From Akkermansiaceae bacterium (GTDB lineage: Bacteria; Verrucomicrobiota; Verrucomicrobiia; Verrucomicrobiales; Akkermansiaceae), in contig CAIKHZ010000274.1 of the NCBI GenBank assembly GCA_903827375.1, positions 1-40,401 on the forward strand: a stretch of 40,401 bases of DNA. Reading direction: 5' to 3'. The position numbers and the translations under genes were made by a program. Below, one piece after another: positions 1-7,687 of this stretch (the stretch's first letter is position 1; each line of letters opens with the position of its first letter). The notes under the pieces were generated by a model. That model was given only the letters and a program-made list of their open reading frames with translations. It had not been told where the DNA came from and did not search any database.

Positions 1-262
1 ACCCGCCCATAGTAGTCAGAGACGGTAACGCCGGTCACAGGGCGAAGGAGTGGGCAGGGAAGCAACGCAAGCATAGCACCCACCAGGGAAACGAGTATTC
101 CCTAACACGGTGTCACGCTTCCTGCTTGCAATGGGAACTGGTTCTGGCACTCTGTGTCGGCGCTGGTTCCGTGTGCGCGCTTTCCTGAGGAGCCCGCTGC
201 GGTAATTCCGCACGCCGGGATCTGCGAGGGGGGCACCGGGAAGCCGGTGTCCCTACCTCAAT
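1..262 (+). mobile_element. 3' portion of a group II intron (5' part outside the window)
   Basis: The stretch ends in a domain V-like hairpin (190-222) and a domain VI hairpin with a bulged adenosine (A255), and the presumed 3' end at 260-262 reads AAT, an AY end as group II introns have. Positions 3-100 can be read as a peptide containing VVRDGNAGHRAKEWAG. From memory, this resembles sequence found just upstream of intron-encoded reverse transcriptases. Here it lies only about 100 bases from domain V, so no room is left for a reverse transcriptase. I infer an intron that is ORF-less or has lost its protein and would need a helper in trans. The 5' end and domain I are not in view, so it could also be a dead fragment. 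Confidence 0.6.
190..259 (+). ncRNA. Group II intron domains V and VI
   Basis: Domain V runs from G190 to C222. It starts GAGCC and ends GGATC, with an upper stem TGCGG/CCGCA closed by a TAATT-type loop and a two-base CG bulge on the 3' side, as in bacterial group II introns. Domain VI pairs 226-229 (GAGG) with 256-259 (CCTC) and 230-239 with 244-253 around a four-base loop. T254 and A255 are left unpaired at the expected branch-point position, seven bases before the inferred 3' splice site at 262. The folding was done by eye. Confidence 0.65.
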
Positions 263-270
263 GGACCAAT

Positions 271-642
271 ATGAGCACACTTCTACAAATCTGGGTTGCC
301 TTGGGCTGTGTGTTGATTCTCGGATGCAGGAAGCAAAGAGACGACCAGCCAAAAGACGCCCGAGCGAGCCGGTCCCTGGTGTCTCATCAGCCTGAGAAAG
401 TCACCCCGGTCCGGACTTGGACCGAGACGGACTTGGACGACGAGCAACGACAAGCCCTGAAGCAATGGACTGATGGGCTGAACACGGGAAATTCTGCTGC
501 AGACTTGGACAGACTGAAGAAGAGTTTGCAGAGGTGGGATGAATTGTTCACGAACCCAGCCCCGCCGAAACTGAAGCCCGTGTTCGCAATTCTCAAGGAG
601 AGGCTGAAGGAACGGATTGTAGAGTTGGAAGGGAGCAAATAG
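271..642 (+). CDS. Small predicted lipoprotein, function unknown
   Basis: This 123-residue product starts with a hydrophobic signal (residues 4-18) ending in a lipobox LILGC with the lipidated cysteine at position 19. The mature part is charged and helical-looking, with many Lys, Arg, Asp and Glu, and has no family motif I recognise. The same frame stays open upstream to position 154, but that part lies in the group II intron. I therefore place the start at ATG 271, nine bases after the inferred intron end. No clear ribosome-binding site precedes it, and the intron insertion may have separated the gene from its original leader. It could be a real envelope lipoprotein or a truncated gene. Confidence 0.5.
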   Translation: MSTLLQIWVALGCVLILGCRKQRDDQPKDARASRSLVSHQPEKVTPVRTWTETDLDDEQRQALKQWTDGLNTGNSAADLDRLKKSLQRWDELFTNPAPPKLKPVFAILKERLKERIVELEGSK

Positions 643-1524
643 AGATCGATGAGAAAGTGTAAACATCAAACAGAGGACAGCAGCCTCGAAAGGTCTGACC
701 AAGTCACTGGACCGAACGCGGGCGGACCACGTGAGTTTCCAATTTGGCCCCACTGGCCGCCTGTGTCGGTCAGTTCTGGCGGTCCAGAAAGCATGAAGAA
801 AAAACCATCATCTTCTATTTGCTGACTGTGGCCGTTCTTTATCTCAGCGGTTAGGGCGTCTGTAGATGGCAAGGTGAACTGACAACGACGGCATCTCAAA
901 TTTGCTGGAATTCGCGCTTGGCTGTGCCCCACTGAAGTCCTCCAGGGCGATTTTGCCCGTTCTAACGAAAATCGCCGACGCCTGGGTCTTCGAGCACGAG
1001 CGTGCCAATGTAGCGCGGGATGCGACCCGCCAAGTCGTCGAATATGCCCGACGAGCAGAACGGATTGGGACAGCCAAAGCGAACAATTTTCCAGAAGGAC
1101 GGGCAGGCACATCGCATCGGACGGGCACAGCCGCATCCCGCAACCGCCAGCCGCAGCGTCAAGATCTTTTTTGAACTTCAGGAGTCTCCTGCGGTTTGAG
1201 GGACCTCACCGCCGAGATGAATTTCACGGATTTGAGAGATTGGTGCTTGCCATGGGCCTGTTCTACCGTTTCGATCTGTGTGCGGGAGTTTCTCCAAAGC
1301 TCCGCCGATCGCACTAACCCAGCTGATCAAACCCGACTCAACCCCCACGGGGCCGACTTGGCTTTTCAGGTGATCGACCAACCATCCAACCCCTAAACCC
1401 CACCCCGCCGCCTTCTTCCCGTCGGCCATTTTCCCGCGTGAAGCCAAGATGCCACCTGCATAAGTCATGCTTCATTTTTGTCCCTAGCATGTTCTATTCT
1501 TAAAAAATCTTTGAGTGTAAAATT
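643..1524. other. Long gene-poor stretch, no supported feature
   Basis: No reading frame here shows a recognisable motif, a plausible start and coding-like composition together. One plus-strand frame stays open from about 880 to 1315 but has no Met until its last codons, and several antisense frames overlap it, as happens by chance in GC-rich DNA. It may be decayed sequence next to the intron. The A+T content rises after about 1480, as expected for a promoter region. Confidence 0.4.
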
Positions 1525-1579
1525 GCATATCTTCCGCATATCCTCTGCATTAACCGCGCATATCCTGCGCATTCCTGAG
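1525..1579. repeat. Five-unit 11-bp-period repeat upstream of the cytochrome c gene
   Basis: GCAT recurs at 1525, 1536, 1547, 1558 and 1569, exactly 11 bases apart. Three units read GCATATC, followed by a pyrimidine-rich spacer such as TTCC, CTCT or CTGC. The array ends about 110 bases before the cytochrome c start. One unit per helical turn would place all copies on one face of the DNA, as in operator arrays. Simple replication slippage is the alternative. Confidence 0.6.
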
Positions 1580-1687
1580 CGTAATTTGATAAGTGATTGT
1601 GTGTTCTGAAGAACCATCCCACATACCCCTCCGTCTCGCACATTTCCGCCTGCAATTCTCCAACAACTCCACCCAACCAAAATAACC

Positions 1688-2017
1688 ATGAAAACAATGA
1701 AACAACTCAGCCTCGTCACCGCCGCCGCCTTTATGGCCTTAGCCCTCAACGCCACTGCCGATGATGGCAGCGCCGTGTTCACCAAGGAGTGCGCAAAATG
1801 CCACGGTGCCGATGGCAAGGGCGACACCGCCATGGGCAAAAAGCTCAAGATCAAGGATTTGACGGTCGAACTTGCCAAGCTCGACGCGGCGAAGATCGAG
1901 GCCGTCGTCAAGGATGGGGTCAAGGATGGCGACAAGGTGCGCATGAAGGGCTTCAAGGACATGAGTGATGCCGATGTGAAGGCCGTCGCCAAGTATGCCC
2001 TCACTCTTAAGAAATAA
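1688..2017 (+). CDS. Monoheme class I cytochrome c
   Basis: This is a small periplasmic electron carrier of 109 residues. A signal peptide (residues 1-24, ending ATA-DD) is followed by the heme-binding motif CAKCH at 35-39. Met86 in VRMKGF is the likely distal axial ligand, and the closing segment DVKAVAKYALTLK is the usual C-terminal helix of cytochrome c6/c553-like proteins. It lies 97 bases upstream of the tetraheme cytochrome gene, so it probably shuttles electrons to or from the membrane complex encoded next. No clear Shine-Dalgarno sequence precedes ATG 1688. ATG 1697 is an alternative start. Confidence 0.85.
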   Translation: MKTMKQLSLVTAAAFMALALNATADDGSAVFTKECAKCHGADGKGDTAMGKKLKIKDLTVELAKLDAAKIEAVVKDGVKDGDKVRMKGFKDMSDADVKAVAKYALTLKK

Positions 2018-2114
2018 TCTGACAATCCGGTCCGCGGGCCGGCGCTGCCATGGGCTTGGCCCGTCGCCGCTGCCGGCTACCGTGGAATGACCCGCGGCGT
2101 CCACCAGGGAGAAC

Positions 2115-2786
2115 ATGATGAACGATAACAAACAAACACGCCTCGCATTGGTGGTGCTCACCGCAACCTTCGCGCTGCTGGCCGTGGCGTTTTCGCTGGA
2201 CCTGTTTGGCAAAATTGCCCCGGTCCAGGAACTGCCTCTGGTTGACCGCGAATTGCTCAAAACCGAAACTTGGCGCCGCTCGTACGCCGACTTGGTCCGC
2301 TCCAAAGCGGAGTTGGACGATTTCGACTGCTACACCTGCCATGAAAAGGGCAAAAAGCCGGTGTTGAAATATGATGACAAGCAGCAGCTCATCATACCTG
2401 ACGAGCACTCCGACGTTGTGATGGGCCACGGCACTCACGGCCGCAACAACAATTGCTTCAACTGCCACGACGATGAGAATTTGGAGCAACTGCAACCTCG
2501 CGATGGTCGCGCCCTCAAGTTTGAGCAAAGCACCATGCTCTGCGGCAGTTGCCACGGCCCGACCTATCGGGACTGGGAGGCCGGGATGCACGGCCGCACC
2601 AGCGGTTACTGGAACCGCACGAAGGAGGGCACCGAGCAGGGCAAGTTCGATGGCCCGTTCAAAAAGCAGGATTGTGTGAATTGTCACAACCCGCACTCAC
2701 CTAAATTTCCGGGCCGCCAGCCGGCTCCGCCCCCCAATTATCTGCGGGAAAAAACCCCATCCGACTCGTCCCATACCTCACATTGA
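2115..2786 (+). CDS. Membrane-anchored tetraheme cytochrome c
   Basis: The product has 223 residues with an N-terminal membrane anchor (about residues 9-30) and four heme-binding motifs in order: CYTCH, CFNCH, CGSCH and CVNCH. Several extra histidines (for example in MGHGTHG and GMHGR) could be distal ligands. The layout resembles the cytochrome subunit of periplasmic redox complexes built on NrfD-type proteins, such as DsrJ beside DsrO and DsrP. It is followed without a real gap by the iron-sulfur protein. AGGGAG at 2106-2111 is a rare good ribosome-binding site here, and its spacing favours ATG 2118 over ATG 2115. The proline-rich C-terminus is probably flexible. The electron partner is not known. 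Confidence 0.85.
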   Translation: MMNDNKQTRLALVVLTATFALLAVAFSLDLFGKIAPVQELPLVDRELLKTETWRRSYADLVRSKAELDDFDCYTCHEKGKKPVLKYDDKQQLIIPDEHSDVVMGHGTHGRNNNCFNCHDDENLEQLQPRDGRALKFEQSTMLCGSCHGPTYRDWEAGMHGRTSGYWNRTKEGTEQGKFDGPFKKQDCVNCHNPHSPKFPGRQPAPPPNYLREKTPSDSSHTSH

Positions 2787-2788
2787 TC

Positions 2789-3736
2789 ATGGATCCTCTA
2801 TCTGATGCGCCGCCAAAACCTGCGGCCACCGCGATGAATCGCCGCGGCTTCCTGCGTTCCTCCGCCGTGTTTGGCGTCGGCGCTGCGGCGCTGGCAGCCA
2901 GCCTCAAGCCGCTGCTTGAACTCAAGGATTTCTCCTCGATGGAGAAATTCCTACAGAAATACTATCGGGAGATGACTCCCGAGGACATGGAAAAAGTCCT
3001 CACTCGCATCACCCATGAGGTCGAGCGCCAGTACGGCTTGAGGCCGCATGTGCAAGACCTCAAGCCGATGGATGGGGTGAGCTTTGTCTATGCATTGAAT
3101 CTAACTCGTTGCATCGGTTGCCGCAAGTGCGTGCATGCCTGTGTTGCCGAGAACAACCAGTCTCGAAGCCCGGAGATCCAGTACATCCGGGTGCTGAAAA
3201 TGCCGCATGGCTCGCTCGACATCGAGAAGTCGGAACACGATTACAATCCGGAGAAGGTCCCAGAGAAGGGGTTTTTCTACATGCCGGTGCAGTGTCAGCA
3301 ATGCAAAAAACCCCCTTGCGTCAAGGTTTGCCCAGTGCACGCCACATGGCAGGAGGACGACGGCATCGTCGCCATCGACTACGATTGGTGCATCGGTTGC
3401 CGCTATTGCATGGCTGCCTGCCCATACGGCGCGCGCCACTTCAACTTCACCAAGCCGCTCATTCCCAAAGACCGGCTCAATCCGGAGATGGCCTATCTAG
3501 GCAATCGTCCGCGCACTCAGGGGGTCACTGAAAAGTGTCACTTCTGTATTCAGCGCACTCGCGCCGGCCGTTATCCAGCATGCTTGGAAGTATGCCCCGC
3601 CGGAGCCCGCAAATTCGGCAACATCCTCGATCCCGAGAGCGAGGTTTCCAAGATTCTCGCCACCAAGAGGGTCTTCATCCAACTCAAGGAGGACCTCGGC
3701 ACCTCTCCACGCTTCTTTTACTACTTCGACGTATGA
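2789..3736 (+). CDS. Tat-exported ferredoxin-like subunit with four [4Fe-4S] sites
   Basis: A twin-arginine signal (RRGFLRSSA, then a hydrophobic stretch) directs export. Four cysteine clusters follow in the HybA/DsrO/PsrB pattern: CIGCRKCVHAC (from residue 108), CQQCKKPPCVKVCP, CIGCRYCMAACP, and CHFC paired with a later CLEVCP. Such proteins wire electrons between a cytochrome or catalytic subunit and the quinone site of an NrfD partner. ATG 2789 lies just after the upstream stop. ATG 2834, right before the twin arginines, is also possible. The last codons overlap the next start in an ATGA arrangement, which indicates translational coupling. No molybdopterin catalytic subunit is encoded nearby. 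Confidence 0.88.
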   Translation: MDPLSDAPPKPAATAMNRRGFLRSSAVFGVGAAALAASLKPLLELKDFSSMEKFLQKYYREMTPEDMEKVLTRITHEVERQYGLRPHVQDLKPMDGVSFVYALNLTRCIGCRKCVHACVAENNQSRSPEIQYIRVLKMPHGSLDIEKSEHDYNPEKVPEKGFFYMPVQCQQCKKPPCVKVCPVHATWQEDDGIVAIDYDWCIGCRYCMAACPYGARHFNFTKPLIPKDRLNPEMAYLGNRPRTQGVTEKCHFCIQRTRAGRYPACLEVCPAGARKFGNILDPESEVSKILATKRVFIQLKEDLGTSPRFFYYFDV

Positions 3737-5454
3737 CGACGGCTATTCGCAACTATCTGGTATTCTTGAAGCGCTGCGCTAAAATCGCCTTTGTTGGCGA
3801 CTGGCGCTATTACGTGTGGATGGGCATTTTGAGCAGCATTTGCCTCATCGGCCTCAACGCCTACTGCAAGCAGTTTGTCAACGGCCTCATCGTCACCGGC
3901 ATGAGTGACGAGGTGTCGTGGGGCGTTTATATCGCTAACTTCACCTTCCTGGTGGGGGTGGCGGCCGCAGCGGTGATGATGGTCATTCCGGTATATATCT
4001 ACGGCAACGAGGAAATGCATGACTTGGTGATCTTCGGCGAATTGCTCGCCGTGGCCGCCATCTTCATGTGCCTTGCCTTCGTGACCGTGGACTTGGGCCG
4101 GCCCGACCATTTCTGGCACTTGATCCCGGGCATCGGGCAATTCAATTTCCCGGCATCGATGCTCAGTTGGGACGTGCTGGTTCTCAACGGATATCTTTTG
4201 CTCAACCTGCATATCTGCGGCTATCTGCTCTACTCGCGTTACTGCGGACGAAAACCGGCGGCATGGTTCTATATCCCCTTCGTGTTTATTGCCATCGTCT
4301 GGGCCATCTCCATCCACACCGTTACCGCCTTCCTCTATGTCGGGCTCGGTGGCCGGCCATTCTGGAATTCCGCAATCGTCGGCCCCCGCTTCCTGGCATC
4401 GGCGTTCACCGCCGGCCCCGCATTGATCATCCTCGCCCTGCAAGTGGTTCGCCGAGTCACTGCCACCGCTTCCGCCGTGGATGCGGAGCAATTGCACGAC
4501 CATGCCTCGCTCCAGGCCGGCCGACCCGCCACCCTCGAGGATTTCGAGTTGCTCGCACGGCATTTGCCTGAACTCGCATCCGTCTCACCTCAAATCCGCC
4601 AGGAAGCTCTGGTAGGTGCCGAGGTCTTGGAACTAGCCGCCGGCAATGTGCTCCTGCGCCAAGGCGATAAGGACGATGCCGCGTTCTTCATCCTGCAAGG
4701 CCGCGTCGTCGTCAAACGAGAGGAAAACGGCCGCTTCCGCATCATCCGCAGTGGTGGACCGGGCGACCAGTTCGGTGAAATTTCCAGCCTCGCCGGCACC
4801 CCGCGGGTGGCTACGGCCATCACCGAAGAACCCAGCAGCGTGCTGCGCCTGTCTGCCGACTCGCTGCGCAAGCTCATGAAGGGCCCCGCGATGAATAAGA
4901 TTGTCCGCTCCCGCATGACCGAACGCTTGCTTATCACGGACCGTGCCCTGCTGATGTTGCGCAGCATTGTGCAGGTATCCATGCTCATCAACGTGTTCCT
5001 CTTGGTCAACGAAGTGTTCAAGGAATTCTACTCCGGCAACACCCACGTCGCTTCCGCCAAATACCTCTTCGTCGGCCTCCACGGCCACCACGCACTCGTG
5101 CCTTGGATCTGGACGGCTATCGCTTTCAATCTAACTGCCATGGTGCTGTTGGTCCTGCCTATCAGCCGCAGCTTGAAGTGGCTCAACCTAACCTGCGTGC
5201 TGGCCATCACCGGTATCTGGATTGAAAAAGGCATGGGCTTGGTCATTCCAGGCTTCATCCCCACGACCCTAGGCGCATTCATCGAGTACCAGCCATCCAT
5301 CAATGAAACCTTGGTTTGCCTCGGCATCTGGGCCTTTGGCTTGCTTTGCTACACGATTTTCCTGCGCATGGCGGTGCCTATCCTGCAGGGGCGCCTCTCA
5401 CGTGCCAACGAAGATGCCACGGCATCGCCGGTGACGCTCCGCCCAAGTTGTTAG
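3733..5454 (+). CDS. NrfD-type quinone-interacting membrane protein interrupted by a cyclic-nucleotide-binding domain
   Basis: The 573-residue product has about six hydrophobic segments before residue 260 and about four after residue 405, matching the roughly ten-helix HybB/DsrP branch of the NrfD family. Between them, at about residues 270-395, lies a CRP/PKA-type cyclic-nucleotide-binding domain. Its phosphate-binding cassette reads FGEISSLAGTPRVAT, with Glu349 and Arg358 at the positions that hold the ribose and phosphate in PKA. The start at 3733 overlaps the upstream stop (ATGA), and the frame's open extension upstream lies inside that gene. I infer a quinone:cytochrome module whose activity can be set by cAMP or cGMP. 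The hydrophobic halves and the cassette are visible; the gating is a guess. Confidence 0.85.
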   Translation: MTTAIRNYLVFLKRCAKIAFVGDWRYYVWMGILSSICLIGLNAYCKQFVNGLIVTGMSDEVSWGVYIANFTFLVGVAAAAVMMVIPVYIYGNEEMHDLVIFGELLAVAAIFMCLAFVTVDLGRPDHFWHLIPGIGQFNFPASMLSWDVLVLNGYLLLNLHICGYLLYSRYCGRKPAAWFYIPFVFIAIVWAISIHTVTAFLYVGLGGRPFWNSAIVGPRFLASAFTAGPALIILALQVVRRVTATASAVDAEQLHDHASLQAGRPATLEDFELLARHLPELASVSPQIRQEALVGAEVLELAAGNVLLRQGDKDDAAFFILQGRVVVKREENGRFRIIRSGGPGDQFGEISSLAGTPRVATAITEEPSSVLRLSADSLRKLMKGPAMNKIVRSRMTERLLITDRALLMLRSIVQVSMLINVFLLVNEVFKEFYSGNTHVASAKYLFVGLHGHHALVPWIWTAIAFNLTAMVLLVLPISRSLKWLNLTCVLAITGIWIEKGMGLVIPGFIPTTLGAFIEYQPSINETLVCLGIWAFGLLCYTIFLRMAVPILQGRLSRANEDATASPVTLRPSC

Positions 5455-5492
5455 CATTCTAACTCATCCGCTGCTCCCGCCCGTTCCAATAT

Positions 5493-5942
5493 ATGAGTGA
5501 AACGCCAACCGCCGCCACCGCCCAGCGCTCGCTCAGCGAGCATGTTGCGTCAAAAGGCGCGGACCTGCGTGAGAAGTACGGGCCGAAAATCGGCTGGCAA
5601 CAACTCCAGCAGGTGATGGCGGACCGCTCGCTGGTGCGCTATCCCTGCGAGATTGCCTTCACCGACGAGGGCCTGCGTGAGGGTGAGTTTGCCTATCCGC
5701 ATCCGCTGGGCGAGAAGCCGGAGGACGGGTATATCATCCGCGTCCATCCGCTCTACATGACTGAGCTGGGGATGGTGCCTCATTTGGTGTTATACCAACT
5801 TGTGGCGGTCAACTACGGTGATTTTGCCTCCAACGAGGATGCCGAGGCATTTGCGGCGGCGGCACTCGGTCTGGAGACGGAAGACTACTACAATACCCTC
5901 TGCCGCTTGGCCGACCAGCTTGGCGACGGTGGGGGTGGATGA
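5493..5942 (+). CDS. Unrecognised 149-residue protein downstream of the NrfD gene
   Basis: I do not recognise this family. The protein is acidic and soluble, with no signal peptide, membrane segment, cysteine pairs or metal-binding motif. The middle (VHPLYMTELGMVPHLVLYQL) looks like a conserved core, and the C-terminal third is helical and acidic, ending in a short glycine run. It starts 38 bases after the NrfD-type gene and its stop overlaps the next start by four bases (ATGA), so it belongs to the same transcript. A cytoplasmic accessory role for one of the membrane neighbours is possible, but nothing in the sequence proves it. Confidence 0.7.
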   Translation: MSETPTAATAQRSLSEHVASKGADLREKYGPKIGWQQLQQVMADRSLVRYPCEIAFTDEGLREGEFAYPHPLGEKPEDGYIIRVHPLYMTELGMVPHLVLYQLVAVNYGDFASNEDAEAFAAAALGLETEDYYNTLCRLADQLGDGGGG

Positions 5943-7663
5943 GAGCCAGCCAACCGAGCGCCATGAGTGAACCTGAGCAGCAGAGAGAAGTGGCGACTAT
6001 GGAGCAAACGTTGGCGCGTTTGGAGCAGCGTCTCGCCAGAGTGGAGGCAATACTGGGCTTGGCAGAGGTCCCGGCAAGACCTCCCGCCGCCCAAACGCAT
6101 GCCGCTCCTCGCATGGCCACAGCGGCCTCCGTCGGCGAACTCGAAGTGGCCGTCGGCCAAAACCTTTTTGCCAATATTGGCATCGGCGTGCTGGCCATCG
6201 GCTGTGCCTTGGTCCTCTCGCTGCCTTGGCACACACTGCCTCAATTCCTTCCCTCGCTGGTTGGCTGGCTCCTTGCAGGAAGCTTGTTCCTGCTGGCACA
6301 CGGCTTGCGTGACACGTTGCCGCTCATTGCCAGACAGTGCCGAGGCATCTCCATGGCGCTGGGATTTTTTGCCACCTTGCGCTTATGTTACTTTGGCTCG
6401 CCGTCGCTGTTAGTCCAGGGCTCGGCCACTGCCGCTGCCAGCCTAACACTCGCTGTCGCCATCAATCTGGCCATTGGTTGGCGGCGCAAATCGGTGCTGT
6501 TGACCGGTTTGGCAATGTTCAGCGGGTATGCCGCAGCCTTGGCGGTTGGCACTCCGTGGTTTGTCTTCACCATGATCACCGCAATGTGCTTGGTGGCGGC
6601 TTGGGCGCTGAGCCGCCGGGACTGGCCATGGCTGGTCGTGTTTGCCACGCCCTGCGGGTGGCTTACCTATTTGTTATGGGCGCTCGGTGACCCGCTCGCC
6701 GGTCACCGCGTGGAAGTGGTAAACGGCCCCATCGCCGGGTTATGCCTGCTGCTTGGGTGGATGGTGATGCATGCGCTGGCGATGAGTTGCCGCTCGCAGC
6801 GCACGAGTGAGGGGCCGGTGGCGCAGGTCGGCTCGGTGCTCAATAGCGCCGGTTATCTATTATTTTTGCTGCATTCCCTGATCAAATATCAGGCAACATT
6901 TTTCGCGGCCCACGTCGCCGCCTCACTTGTTCTGTTAGGAATCGCAGTGCTCTTCTGGGTGCGCGAACGCAGCCGCTTCGCCACTTTTATCTATGCGATG
7001 ACCGGCTACGCCGCATTGAACATGGCGTTGATCAAGGCCACCGAGGTGCCTGACCTCTTTGCCTGGCTCTCAGCCCAAAGCCTGTTGGTAATGATCACCG
7101 CCATCTGGTTCCGCTCACGCTTCATCATCGTCGCAAACTTCTTGATCTATTTGGCAGTAGTCATTTGTTATATGGTGCTTGTCCAGCAGGAACACGGGCT
7201 CAGCCTGCTGCTCGGGGTGGTGGCGCTGACCAGTGCCCGCATCCTCAAGTGGCAGAAAGACCGCCTCGAGTTAAAGACCGAGTTGATGCGAAACGCCTAT
7301 CTGACAAGCGCCTTCATCGTGCTGCCCTACACGTTCTATCACATCGTGCCGCAGGCATGGGTGGCCTTGTCGTGGGTCGGCATCGCCTTGTTTTACTATG
7401 TGATGAACCTGCTCACCGGTGCCCGAAAATACCGTTGGATGGGCCACAACACACTGCTGCTCAGCGTCGCCTATATCTTTATCATGAGCATCGGCAAACT
7501 CGATGGCACCCAGCGCATCATCTCGTTCCTGGTGCTCGGCACCGTGTTGTTAGCCGTGTCTTTGCTCTTCACCCTCATTCGCGCCCGCCAGCATCGCGGC
7601 GGTGGCCACGCCGATGGCGGAGGTGCCGGTCCGCCGGACAAACCTGCGCCCCCACCCAACTGA
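5939..7663 (+). CDS. Polytopic membrane protein, DUF2339-like
   Basis: The product has 574 residues. A short N-terminal coiled-coil (TLARLEQRLARVEAILGL) and a proline/alanine linker precede roughly fourteen hydrophobic segments that fill the rest of the protein. This layout is typical of the DUF2339 family of unknown function, although many members are longer. The first ATG (5939) overlaps the upstream stop. ATG 5963 is an alternative start. The C-terminus is a glycine/proline-rich tail, probably cytoplasmic. No catalytic motif stands out. It is followed after 24 bases by the amidohydrolase gene. Confidence 0.7.
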   Translation: MRASQPSAMSEPEQQREVATMEQTLARLEQRLARVEAILGLAEVPARPPAAQTHAAPRMATAASVGELEVAVGQNLFANIGIGVLAIGCALVLSLPWHTLPQFLPSLVGWLLAGSLFLLAHGLRDTLPLIARQCRGISMALGFFATLRLCYFGSPSLLVQGSATAAASLTLAVAINLAIGWRRKSVLLTGLAMFSGYAAALAVGTPWFVFTMITAMCLVAAWALSRRDWPWLVVFATPCGWLTYLLWALGDPLAGHRVEVVNGPIAGLCLLLGWMVMHALAMSCRSQRTSEGPVAQVGSVLNSAGYLLFLLHSLIKYQATFFAAHVAASLVLLGIAVLFWVRERSRFATFIYAMTGYAALNMALIKATEVPDLFAWLSAQSLLVMITAIWFRSRFIIVANFLIYLAVVICYMVLVQQEHGLSLLLGVVALTSARILKWQKDRLELKTELMRNAYLTSAFIVLPYTFYHIVPQAWVALSWVGIALFYYVMNLLTGARKYRWMGHNTLLLSVAYIFIMSIGKLDGTQRIISFLVLGTVLLAVSLLFTLIRARQHRGGGHADGGGAGPPDKPAPPPN

Positions 7664-7687
7664 GGCTTCTTCCGAACGTCCCATCCT

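Noticed and set aside
880-1315. Open plus-strand frame of about 430 bases without an early Met
   Set aside because: It has no start codon until its last codons, no recognisable motif, and long frames also stay open in antisense, as expected in GC-rich non-coding DNA.
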